54,988 nucleotides of DNA. Origin: Methanothrix sp. Lineage in GTDB: Archaea; Halobacteriota; Methanosarcinia; Methanotrichales; Methanotrichaceae. How positions within the stretch are numbered: position 1 is the first letter of the stretch; every line of letters begins with the position of its first letter. The notes beneath the pieces are model-generated. The model was not told where the DNA came from. It saw only the letters and a program-made list of their open reading frames with translations, and ran no database searches. Below are positions 18,061 through 25,912 of the stretch, piece after piece. Location of the stretch: NCBI GenBank assembly GCA_025361645.1, contig JANYKI010000023.1, positions 1 through 54,988 of the forward strand, in the 5' to 3' direction. A program made the translations under genes and the position numbers.

Positions 18061-18640
18061 AGATTTCAACCTTCTTTCCACAGGCTGGGCATATATAAAT
18101 CGACTTATTGCCGCATTGCACGGCATCCTCTTTCAGCCTATGGCCGCAATAGCAGACATAACCCCTTTGCCGACCGGGATTGCCCAGCATTAGAGCAAAA
18201 GGCGGCACGTCCTTCGCCACTACGCTTCCCGCGCCAATCATGGCATACTCGCCTACGGTTATGCCGCAGACCAGTGTGGCATTGGCCCCGATGCTTGCGC
18301 CCCGGCAGACGCGCGTGGCAGAAATGTGCTCATCATTCCAGATAAATGCACGCGGATACAGATCGTTGGTGAAGGTGGCAGAGGGGCCTACAAAGACATC
18401 GTCCTCGATGATCACGCCCTTATAAACGGAGACGAAGTTCTGGATCTTCACATTGCTGCCGATCTCTGCATCAATGTCGATATAAACGCTCTTTCCAATG
18501 CTACAGTTCTTGCCTATCTTCGAGCCGTTGCGAACGTGGGCGAAATGCCAGATCTTTGTGCCCTCACCAATCACCCTGCTCTCGACTATGGCCGTGGGAT
18601 GGACATAGTAGCTATCGCTTTCCCCTTGCATTTTTTCCAT
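18053..18640 (-). CDS. left-handed beta-helix N-acetyltransferase (WbpD/WlbB-like) with C-terminal zinc-ribbon-like tail
   Basis: 195 residues. Hexapeptide repeats cover residues 12-150, and VIGEGTKIWHFAHV, KNCSIGKSVYID, FVGPSATFTNDLYPRAF and GIGANATLVCGI-like segments match acetyltransferases that acetylate the 3-amino group of UDP-2-acetamido-3-amino-glucuronate. The C-terminus has CYCGHRL followed after about 17 residues by CPACGKK, a four-cysteine zinc-ribbon-like tail. It lies in an operon with an aminotransferase and a dehydrogenase that would create and oxidise the needed substrate; gaps are 1 bp upstream and an overlap of 8 bp downstream. Confidence 0.82.
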   Translation of the reverse strand: MEKMQGESDSYYVHPTAIVESRVIGEGTKIWHFAHVRNGSKIGKNCSIGKSVYIDIDAEIGSNVKIQNFVSVYKGVIIEDDVFVGPSATFTNDLYPRAFIWNDEHISATRVCRGASIGANATLVCGITVGEYAMIGAGSVVAKDVPPFALMLGNPGRQRGYVCYCGHRLKEDAVQCGNKSIYICPACGKKVEIYV

Positions 18641-18641
18641 C

Positions 18642-19565
18642 CTATGGCTTCTTGATATGTAATCCCTGCTTGATTTGCTCGCATATTTGCAGGTTCTTCA
18701 GGGCCTCTTGTGGTGTGACAGGGAAGCTCTTCTTGGTCTTGACACAGTCCAAAAAGGTCTTCAGCTCTACCTTTAAGGGCTCGACCTTGTTTACCAGGAC
18801 CTTTTCGATGATGTTCTCCTGCATATACCGCTCATTTTCCACGCCGTACTTGCCGGGCTTTCGGTATATGTAAACCTCCTGGGTCATGAAGTCACCTTCA
18901 GCCGTGAAGTCCTCGGACTCGACATAAAATGTACGAAACTTCTTGGAAGATAGACGGCTGGCGGAGATGGAGACCACAGAGCCGGGGAAAGCGGCCAGAG
19001 CCTCACAGACGTTTGCGCTCCCGGCACTGAATATCTTGTAGTCGCATTCGCCTTTGAAAAGCACATTGAAAGCTATGTCGATGTCATGGATCATGAGGTC
19101 CTCTACCACGGAAGCATCGGTGATGCGGCTTGAGGTGGGATTATGTCTCTTGATGGATACATAATCCGGTCGCTGTGCGATCTTTGTCATCTCTGCCACG
19201 ATGGGGTTGAACCTCTCGATGTGGCCCACACCAACGATAAGCTCTTTGCCCTCGATGATTTTTGCGAGCTGCACTCCTTCCTCCACTGTCAAGGTGATGG
19301 GCTTTTCAATCAGGCAGTTTATGCCGGCATCGATTACTTTTTTGGCCGTCTCGAAGTGATAGCGGGTGGGAACGCAGATGCTGACTGCATCCACCTGGCC
19401 CAGCAGCTCCGGCAATGATTTGCATATTGCAGCAAACTCCCGAGAACGCTCGGCGTTTTCGGAGACGGGATCATAGACATAAACGTTGCCTACTCCTTTC
19501 ATTTCCGAGTAGACGCGCACATGATTTCGGCCCATGGCCCCCACGCCGATGACTCCAACGTCCAT
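18642..19565 (-). CDS. Gfo/Idh/MocA family oxidoreductase (WbpB-like)
   Basis: 307 residues. The N-terminal NAD(P) fold starts VGVIGVGAMGRNH; the EKP signature is in CLIEKPITLT, and the catalytic segment is EDLMIHDIDI with the conserved His. In the pathway to UDP-2,3-diacetamido-2,3-dideoxyglucuronate, WbpB oxidises C3 so that WbpE can aminate it. Its neighbours on both sides are the aminotransferase (3 bp gap) and the acetyltransferase (1 bp gap) of that route, which is the reason for the specific assignment; on sequence alone the Gfo/Idh family covers many sugar substrates. Confidence 0.8.
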   Translation of the reverse strand: MDVGVIGVGAMGRNHVRVYSEMKGVGNVYVYDPVSENAERSREFAAICKSLPELLGQVDAVSICVPTRYHFETAKKVIDAGINCLIEKPITLTVEEGVQLAKIIEGKELIVGVGHIERFNPIVAEMTKIAQRPDYVSIKRHNPTSSRITDASVVEDLMIHDIDIAFNVLFKGECDYKIFSAGSANVCEALAAFPGSVVSISASRLSSKKFRTFYVESEDFTAEGDFMTQEVYIYRKPGKYGVENERYMQENIIEKVLVNKVEPLKVELKTFLDCVKTKKSFPVTPQEALKNLQICEQIKQGLHIKKP

Positions 19566-19568
19566 GCT

Positions 19569-20681
19569 TCAGGCCTCGAAGGAATTTATGGTTTGGGAGA
19601 TGTACGCCAGGTCCTCGTCGCTGAGAGAGGGGTGCACAGGCAGGCTCAACACCTTGCGGGAGACGTCTTCGGATACAGGGCAGCTCTCATTAGTATAGCC
19701 CAACTCCCGGTAGAGGGGCTGCTCATAAACCGCTTTGGGATAGTGAACGGCAGAGCCGATCCCCTTCGCCAGAAGATATTCCATCAGTTTCTCCCGGGAA
19801 GAGGCAAAGCTGTCCTCCACCCGCACCACATATTGATGATAAACGTGCCGAACGTTTTTCGCCTGGTAAGGGGTGCTGATGCCCTTGATCTTGATGTTGT
19901 CGTTTAAAAAGGCAGCATTCAAAATCCTCTTGGCCGTGAACTCCTCCAGCCGCCCTAGCTGCACGAGACCAATGGCCCCCTGCAAATTCATCATCCTGTA
20001 GTTGTAACCTAATGTGGCGTGGTTGTACTTGCCCGTGTCACCGTGGCTTCTCAGCAGGCGCAGACGTGCGGCCAGAGCATCATCGTTGGTGGTGATCATG
20101 CCCCCCTCGCCCGTGGTCATGTTCTTGGTGGGGTAGAAGGAGAAGCAGCCTGTACCAAATGAGCCCACCTTCTTGCCCAGGTATTCGGCTCCATGGGCCT
20201 GAGCGCAGTCTTCTACCAGGGCTATTTTCCCATCCTGGCAGATCTCCGACACAGCCGAGAGGTCGAAGGGCTGGCCGTAGAGGTGAACGCCGATCACGGC
20301 CCTGGTGCGAGTAGTTATTCTTTTTTGCAGATCCTCGGGATCGATGTTGAAAGTCCTCGCGTCCACATCCGCGAAGACGGGGCGTAGACCCTGATAGAGG
20401 GCGCAGTTGGCAGTAGCAATGAAGGTGAAGGCGGGCGTTATGACTTCGTCTCCCTTCTGTAGTCCCAGGGCCTTGATGGCCAGATCCAGGGCGACGGTGC
20501 CGTTGTTTACGGCTATGGCATTTTTCACGCCCAGATAGCCGGCGAATTCATCTTCAAACTGCTTGACAGTCTCGCCCTGGGCGAGCATGCCGCTTTTCAG
20601 CACATCACCTACAGCTTTAATCTCTTCGTCGCCAATGATTGGCTTGGCTATGGGAATAAAGTTTCTCATCATCATTACCAT
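19569..20681 (-). CDS. DegT/DnrJ/EryC1 sugar aminotransferase (WbpE-like)
   Basis: About 370 residues, PLP-dependent. Motifs: IPIAKPIIGDEEI at the N-terminus, VNNGTVALDLAI, PAFTFIATANC, VEDCAQAHGAEY (Asp and Gln contacting PLP) and FSFYPTKNMTTGEGGM with the Schiff-base lysine. It transfers an amino group to a keto-sugar nucleotide, here probably the 3-keto UDP-GlcNAcA produced by the WbpB-like enzyme. The frame opens at a GTG at 20693; the ATG at 20681 is preferred because AGGGTGA lies 10 bases before it, but further in-frame ATGs at 20675, 20672 and 20669 leave the exact start open. Confidence 0.85.
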   Translation of the reverse strand: MVMMMRNFIPIAKPIIGDEEIKAVGDVLKSGMLAQGETVKQFEDEFAGYLGVKNAIAVNNGTVALDLAIKALGLQKGDEVITPAFTFIATANCALYQGLRPVFADVDARTFNIDPEDLQKRITTRTRAVIGVHLYGQPFDLSAVSEICQDGKIALVEDCAQAHGAEYLGKKVGSFGTGCFSFYPTKNMTTGEGGMITTNDDALAARLRLLRSHGDTGKYNHATLGYNYRMMNLQGAIGLVQLGRLEEFTAKRILNAAFLNDNIKIKGISTPYQAKNVRHVYHQYVVRVEDSFASSREKLMEYLLAKGIGSAVHYPKAVYEQPLYRELGYTNESCPVSEDVSRKVLSLPVHPSLSDEDLAYISQTINSFEA

Positions 20682-20720
20682 TACTATGCTCACCCTTTGT
20701 CTTGAAAAGGTTTGTTATAT

Positions 20721-21923
20721 TCAGTCTCTCTTGGACGAGACAAGGCCCCTGTGAATGGCAGCCGGCAGCCCCCTAAAACCTGGCTCAATGACCGTGCCGG
20801 GATAGATCGATGTATTGATCCCGGTCATCACCCCTTCGCCCATGATCACACCCAATTTGCGCCTGCCGCTATCTACCCGTTCTCCTTTGACGAACGATTT
20901 TATGTGGCCCTTGTCATGGCGCAGATTGGAGCATACGGTTCCTGCCCCGAAGTTGCAGTTCTCTCCGATAACGCTGTCTCCCAGGTAGGAGAGGTGCCCT
21001 ATCTTGCTGCCGTTCATGATGGCGCTGTTTTTGACCTCCACTGCGTTTCCTATCCGGACTTTGTCGCCGATGCAGGTCGTGGGCCGGATGTAGCAATTGG
21101 GTCCGATGTCACAGTCATCTCCTATTATTACCGGGCCCACGATGTAGGCTCCACAGCGCACGATGGTGCCCCGGCCCACGGCTACATTGCCCTTGAGGGT
21201 CGCGCCGCTCTCAACCTCGCCCTTCATTTGGGGCTCGAGGTCTTTAAGCAAAACTTCATTGGCGGCCAGAATATCCCAGGGCCTGCCGATCTCCAGCCAG
21301 CTCTTGAGAGTGACGATCTTGATTCTCTCCTGGGAAGTGAGCCGGTTCAGGCCATCGGTCAGCTCGTACTCGCCTCGCTCTGATAGCGGCATAGATCGCA
21401 TCGTCTCGAAGATGCTTCTCTCGAAAAGGTAGATGCCGGCATTGGCCAAATTGGAGGGCGGATTGGCACTCTTCTCGACCACGGATTTGAAGTAACCGTT
21501 CTCCTCCGTGAAAACCCCATATCTTTTGGGATCATCGACCTTTATGGCCGAGACGGCAACGCCGCCGCGGGCCATCTCTCGCAGGGACGCCTCATCTGGC
21601 AGCACATCTCCATTTAAGACCAGGAAGCGATCCTCCGCCTGGCTCGCGGCAGCCATCAGGGCGTGACCTGTGCCAAGCTGCTTATCCTGTACGGCGTAGT
21701 CGATCTGTAGATCCAGGCGGCTGCCGTCCCCAAAGTATGAGCGAACGGCATCGGCCCCGTATCCTACCACCAGCACGAAACGATTCGCGCCTGCGCCGTG
21801 AGTCCGCAGGATGATATGCTCCAGCAGAGGCTTGCCGGCCACGGGCAGCATCACCTTTGGCATCTTTGCGGTCAAGGGACGCATGCGGCTTCCCTCGCCT
21901 GCGGCGAGAATTATGGCTTGCAT
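20721..21923 (-). CDS. glmU: bifunctional UDP-N-acetylglucosamine pyrophosphorylase / glucosamine-1-phosphate acetyltransferase (archaeal GlmU type)
   Basis: 400 residues. The N-terminal domain has LAAGEGSRMRPLT, LGTGHALM, VLNGDVLPD and YELTDGLNRL. The C-terminal beta helix holds GHLSYLGDSVIGE with His and Tyr and GAGTVCSNLRHD with Asn, which align with the acetyltransferase residues of bacterial GlmU and the Sulfolobus sugar-1-phosphate enzyme; GVMTGINTSIYPG follows. It would turn GlcN-1-P into UDP-GlcNAc for the genes below it on the same strand. Its stop is 40 bp before the aminotransferase start, so it is probably the first gene of that operon. Confidence 0.86.
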   Translation of the reverse strand: MQAIILAAGEGSRMRPLTAKMPKVMLPVAGKPLLEHIILRTHGAGANRFVLVVGYGADAVRSYFGDGSRLDLQIDYAVQDKQLGTGHALMAAASQAEDRFLVLNGDVLPDEASLREMARGGVAVSAIKVDDPKRYGVFTEENGYFKSVVEKSANPPSNLANAGIYLFERSIFETMRSMPLSERGEYELTDGLNRLTSQERIKIVTLKSWLEIGRPWDILAANEVLLKDLEPQMKGEVESGATLKGNVAVGRGTIVRCGAYIVGPVIIGDDCDIGPNCYIRPTTCIGDKVRIGNAVEVKNSAIMNGSKIGHLSYLGDSVIGENCNFGAGTVCSNLRHDKGHIKSFVKGERVDSGRRKLGVIMGEGVMTGINTSIYPGTVIEPGFRGLPAAIHRGLVSSKRD

Positions 21924-22015
21924 TGTGACTCCCTTGAACGAAGGGGGGCAATGGCATAAAAAAGCTCTGTAAACAAAGCGAAAATGCTTTAGAGTTGCAC
22001 ATAACAGGTACGTGC

Positions 22016-22687
22016 ATGTTGGATGAGTTCATCCGTTACACTGCCCTGCAGCGCGATCAAGCTCCTTTGGCTTCTCTATTGATTTACCTGAAGCGAAAAG
22101 GAGGCTATGTTCAGCTTAATCAGATCTGGCGGGAGAATGGACCCACCGGCGGCGGCCCCTTCTGGAACCAGACCACCCTTTTAAACAAGCTGGACAAGCT
22201 GGAGCGCCTGGGGATCATCTCCATGGAGCGGCGAATTCTGCCCTCGCCCCGCGATGAGGCCAAAAAGAAGACCAACACCTTCTACCGGATAAGTCCCGAA
22301 ACGCCCCTCTATCCTTACATCTTCGGCATGCTCAAGATCTACCGGGAGGAGCCGGACAAATATTCCTCGGAGCTGGTAGAAAAGCCCCTTGATCATCTAA
22401 GCGATCTGGCAGGCCGCGTTCCGTCCAGCGACCCGCTGGTGGGCCGGGAGCTGGATGTGGCCATGGAGCTGATCGGCGAGGTCTTCTCTGTGGGGGGCGA
22501 CGAGGTCCGGAGGATGATCAAGGAGAGGATGGCCAGAAGGGGCATGATCAGGGATCGCAGGAATGAGCTGCCGGAAAATGCCCCGGAAGAAATAAAAATA
22601 AAGCCGAAGAGGGCTGCGACAGGGGCAAAGAAATCCACGAAGAAAGAAAAGACGAAAGCCATGTCCGAAGAAGAGGATTCAGAGTAG
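22016..22687 (+). CDS. predicted winged-helix protein with lysine-rich tail, unknown function
   Basis: 223 residues. The first 75 look like a winged-helix DNA-binding unit: LASLLIYLKRKGGYVQL, then TTLLNKLDKLERLGIISMERR as recognition helix, and NTFYRISPETPLYPY. The C-terminus from about residue 170 is highly charged (RMARRGMIRDRR, KKSTKKEKTK) and ends in an acidic EEEDSE. The frame is open from TTG 21995, but the ATG at 22016 is the first usual start. It converges with the aldehyde oxidoreductase gene and overlaps its end by 9 bp. A transcription regulator or chromatin-associated role is plausible but not shown. Confidence 0.65.
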   Translation: MLDEFIRYTALQRDQAPLASLLIYLKRKGGYVQLNQIWRENGPTGGGPFWNQTTLLNKLDKLERLGIISMERRILPSPRDEAKKKTNTFYRISPETPLYPYIFGMLKIYREEPDKYSSELVEKPLDHLSDLAGRVPSSDPLVGRELDVAMELIGEVFSVGGDEVRRMIKERMARRGMIRDRRNELPENAPEEIKIKPKRAATGAKKSTKKEKTKAMSEEEDSE

Positions 22688-24424
22688 ATCGCTCCACCCT
22701 CTCTTCTTTCGATAGATCCTGAGCATCTCCTCCACCGTCTCGGGCGTCACCAATCCTGCGGCAGAGACGGTCTCGTAGAACCGGCGCGGCACGCGCACTT
22801 TTGAGAGGTCGAATCCCTCCTGCACCTTGAATTTGTACTTTTCCTCAAAGATCCTTTTGCCCAGCTCCATTAGATCATCCTTTGTCTTGACGATGCCCAC
22901 CGTTCCCAAAGAGTCGATGATATTCTCCTCCGTGTAAACGCCCCGGGCAAACAAACAGCCCACCAGAGAGTTGAAAACGCCGCGGGAATTGTCCTCTTTG
23001 ATGAGCTCATCAACCATCATCTCGGCGTCCATGGGCTTTTTAACGGCCTTCTGGTCGACAGCGTATCCAGCGTTGTCCAGATGCGAGTGGCGCACACCCA
23101 CCAGTTGGCCCACGATGGAGGCAGGACCGGTATGGTAGCCGGAGACCTCGTTTCCTCCTAACGCCATGGCGTAATCCAATCCGCCGTACTTTTTCGCGGC
23201 ATAGTCCACCCCCCGAGCCAGAGCCCCATAAAATTCATTGGGCGCTTTGACGATATTCTCTAAGGCCCGAGTGTAGCCGTCTACGCCGTTCCACTGTAGC
23301 GTGACATCCAGGGTCTCTTTGCTGGTGATGAGTCCCTTTTCCAGAGCCTCGGTGGCCCAGGAGAGGACCACTCCCGCCGACATTACATCCAGGCCCAGCC
23401 TCTCGCAGACATCGATCAGTTGCAGGATTCCTTCGGCTGAGCCCACACCCAGGTTCGAGCCCAGGGAATAGATGGGTTCGTAGTCGTAGGAGACCTTTCT
23501 TACCTCGAATTCGTGATGAGTGGAAAAGGCCGTCTTCAGAGCGGCGATATGCACACAGCCGATGGGGCATCCTGCGCATGAGAGCCTGCGGAAGAGATGG
23601 TTTTCTGCAAACATCTCGCCGCTGATATTTTCGCCTTGTGGGAAGCTGGAGAGAAGGAAGTTTTTGGTAGGCAGACCTTTGAGCCAATTCAGGGCGCTGA
23701 TGTTCACAGAGGTGCCGATATCATGGTACTTCTCCATGACATCCGTCTGCACCGCGGTCTTGTAGAGCCGATTGTAGACCTCTTTGTAACGCTTGGCATC
23801 CGGAACATCGATCGTCTCCGTTCCTGAGATCACCAGGGCCTTGAGTTTCTTGGAGCCGAAGACTGCACCCAAACCCAGCCGCCCAAAGTGCCGGTAGGTG
23901 TCCACCACCACGCCCGCGTACCTCACCTTGGCTTCCCCGGCCGGGCCGATGCGGATAATGGAGCGCCGACCGACACCGGGCTCGCGATCGCGCAGGATCA
24001 CGCCCGTGGTCTGGGCATCGATGCCCCAGATCGATGTGGCGTCCTTGATCAATACCACTGAATCGTTAATGGAGATGTAAGAAGGCTGCTCTGCCTGGCC
24101 ACGGATGACCACTGCCTCATGTCCTGCAAACCTCAAGGCCAGAGAGAGCCTGCCTCCAGCATAGGACTCGCCCAATTCACCCGTGAGGGGCGATTTGAAG
24201 GTGGCTACGGTCTTGGTGGCCACGGGAAAGATGCCGTTGAGGGGTCCTATGGAGAAAATTATTGGTGCAGCGGCAGAAAGTGGATCGGTGTTCGCGGGGC
24301 ACTCCTCCTGGAGGAGGCGAATTCCCACTCCGGTCCCGCCCATCCACTTCTCGAATAGCTCCTGCCGCTCTTCAACCCATGATTCTTCATTAGAAAGATC
24401 GATGTAGAGAACTTTTCGCAGCAT
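22679..24424 (-). CDS. aor: aldehyde:ferredoxin oxidoreductase (tungsten, AOR family)
   Basis: 581 residues. It oxidises aldehydes to carboxylic acids, or runs in reverse, with ferredoxin and a tungsto-bispterin centre. The N-terminus MLRKVLYIDLSNEE and GGTGVGIRLL are typical, as is the pterin-binding SPLTGELGESYAGG. The [4Fe-4S] ligands are CAGCPIGC (CxxCxxxC) with the fourth Cys in SLVGCLFARG near residue 500. Length is slightly below the usual 605-620. The ATG at 24424 is preferred to 24469 because GGGAGGATGAA lies directly before it. A four-cluster ferredoxin gene ends 10 bp upstream and is the likely electron partner. Confidence 0.92.
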   Translation of the reverse strand: MLRKVLYIDLSNEESWVEERQELFEKWMGGTGVGIRLLQEECPANTDPLSAAAPIIFSIGPLNGIFPVATKTVATFKSPLTGELGESYAGGRLSLALRFAGHEAVVIRGQAEQPSYISINDSVVLIKDATSIWGIDAQTTGVILRDREPGVGRRSIIRIGPAGEAKVRYAGVVVDTYRHFGRLGLGAVFGSKKLKALVISGTETIDVPDAKRYKEVYNRLYKTAVQTDVMEKYHDIGTSVNISALNWLKGLPTKNFLLSSFPQGENISGEMFAENHLFRRLSCAGCPIGCVHIAALKTAFSTHHEFEVRKVSYDYEPIYSLGSNLGVGSAEGILQLIDVCERLGLDVMSAGVVLSWATEALEKGLITSKETLDVTLQWNGVDGYTRALENIVKAPNEFYGALARGVDYAAKKYGGLDYAMALGGNEVSGYHTGPASIVGQLVGVRHSHLDNAGYAVDQKAVKKPMDAEMMVDELIKEDNSRGVFNSLVGCLFARGVYTEENIIDSLGTVGIVKTKDDLMELGKRIFEEKYKFKVQEGFDLSKVRVPRRFYETVSAAGLVTPETVEEMLRIYRKKRGWSDLL

Positions 24425-24434
24425 TTCATCCTCC

Positions 24435-24941
24435 CTAAGCTTGGATCTCCTCCAGCTTAAGCACGCCATGCGGGCAGAAGTCCACGCAGGCTCCGCAGTG
24501 AATGCATTTTATGGGCTTTTTCTCTTTACCTAGGGTTACCGCGCCCACCAAGCAAGCCTTCTCGCAGCTGCCGCAACCGATGCAGCGGTCCTTGTGAAAG
24601 ACCACACTGTCGTCGGGCCTCTTCTCCATGGCGCCCGTGGGGCAGGCGCGGGCACAGGGAGGATCCTGGCAGCCGCGGCAGACCACCACGCGAAAATCGC
24701 CCTCAATGCCGCCCTGCGTCTGCACCTTGATGGCGCTGTTTTGCAGGGAGACGGTGCCCGTGCGCGTGCGGCTGCAAGCGAACATGCAGCTCAGGCAGCC
24801 GATGCAGCGCTCGGGATGGGCTACCTTGAGGCGGCGGCGCTTCCTGGGCTTGGCTGGCGTGGCTGCCTCTTCCTCGACGGGCTCAAGGACCGGCTTGGCC
24901 TCTGCTTCTTTAATCTCTTCTACAGCCTGGCTCTCTATCAT
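24435..24941 (-). CDS. ferredoxin-like protein with four [4Fe-4S] motifs, AOR partner
   Basis: 168 residues, HycB/DmsB-like electron-transfer protein. Four cysteine motifs are visible: CIGCLSCMFAC, CRGCQDPPCARAC, CIGCGSCEKAC and CIHCGACVDFC, enough for four clusters after pairwise exchange of the last cysteines. Before them is an acidic region rich in Glu, Pro and Ala and a basic patch KPRKRRRLK. The ATG at 24941 has GGGAGTGGATC at good spacing; the TTG at 24962 is less likely. It is 10 bp upstream of the AOR gene, so it most likely shuttles electrons between the oxidoreductase and ferredoxin pools. Confidence 0.88.
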   Translation of the reverse strand: MIESQAVEEIKEAEAKPVLEPVEEEAATPAKPRKRRRLKVAHPERCIGCLSCMFACSRTRTGTVSLQNSAIKVQTQGGIEGDFRVVVCRGCQDPPCARACPTGAMEKRPDDSVVFHKDRCIGCGSCEKACLVGAVTLGKEKKPIKCIHCGACVDFCPHGVLKLEEIQA

Positions 24942-24979
24942 TTCATGATCCACTCCCTGCAAGAATCACATATGAAGAA

Positions 24980-25867
24980 TTATTTTGCTTTCAGATTAAA
25001 TATGTAAACAAGCTTTCTCTTCTCAGGGGGCAACAGGGACTTTGAAATTCTTAAAACCTCTTCTCGTGTTTTTCCACCGGCTATTATCATCCCATCAATC
25101 AAGGCAAACCAGCCTTCGACCACACCCGCTTCCCTCAGCCTTTTTTTATAAGTTCTTGCATGGACTCTGCCCATCTCTTCACAATATACGACCATAAGAT
25201 CGGGATTTTTTCTGATCAATTCCCAGATATCTTCCCGATAGGCATCGCGGCTGTATGCTGTCTTTAAATATCCTCTCAGTGTATCGGCGTCTGATATCTC
25301 AGTCTTCTCCGAAGAAATGGGAAGAGATGTTATTATCCCAAGACTATTTTTAGCCTGGCTGTAGGAATCATTGATGCTCCTGCGTGTGCCGCTGCCGAAT
25401 AGGATGTTATAGGGAAAGATGGTGCCATCATAAATAATTCTATTTTCGAAAGGCAGGAGGGTTGCTTTGACCATGCGGGGCAAATTTGGACCTATCATAT
25501 CCTCAAGAGGAGTAATGATCCCTAGGACGCCATAGGCTTTTGGCGGTTCGTTTTCGTCAAGAAATATAGTATAATTTTTTAAATGGCGAACGATATAGAA
25601 TCTGCCAACGACGAAATTCTTCCAAGAGGATACGATTTCCCGGTCCGGTGCTGAAAGATCGTTATGGTCATCTTTGATGAAGGAGTCAATCAGCTCTAAT
25701 TTGTCGTATAAGATGTCTTTAAGCTTCTGGATGTCGTTAGGATTCATCTTATGCAGGTCGCCGGGACGCTCTATGCCCATCAACACGTTATATTTATTAT
25801 TTATATAAAATAGCAATGAATGGTACAGACGATAAAATCGTTCGATCTCTGTCTCTGAAAGGTTCAT
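24980..25867 (-). CDS. hypothetical protein with DUF5678-like C-terminus
   Basis: 295 residues, soluble, family not recognised for the first 230. The N-terminal 90 residues are helical (FYRLYHSLLFYINNKYNV), followed by a beta-rich part with AYGVLGIITPLEDMIGPNLP and FPYNILFGSGTRRSIND that resembles a retropepsin-like strand order but has no clear DTG. The last 45 residues, GWFALIDGMIIAGGKTREEVL, resemble the short DUF5678 unit (VAVVDGKVVASGK pattern). The ATG at 25867 has GGGTGTGG 6 bases upstream. It lies between the ferredoxin and the FBP aldolase/phosphatase gene on the same strand. Role unknown. Confidence 0.6.
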   Translation of the reverse strand: MNLSETEIERFYRLYHSLLFYINNKYNVLMGIERPGDLHKMNPNDIQKLKDILYDKLELIDSFIKDDHNDLSAPDREIVSSWKNFVVGRFYIVRHLKNYTIFLDENEPPKAYGVLGIITPLEDMIGPNLPRMVKATLLPFENRIIYDGTIFPYNILFGSGTRRSINDSYSQAKNSLGIITSLPISSEKTEISDADTLRGYLKTAYSRDAYREDIWELIRKNPDLMVVYCEEMGRVHARTYKKRLREAGVVEGWFALIDGMIIAGGKTREEVLRISKSLLPPEKRKLVYIFNLKAK

Positions 25868-25912
25868 CGACCACACCCAATGAAATGATAAAGATGAAGA
25901 TTCGCGAAGCGG

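Noticed and set aside
20712-21383. 223-codon open frame antisense to glmU
   Set aside because: Shadow of the hexapeptide-repeat region of the minus-strand gene; no motifs and no ribosome site.
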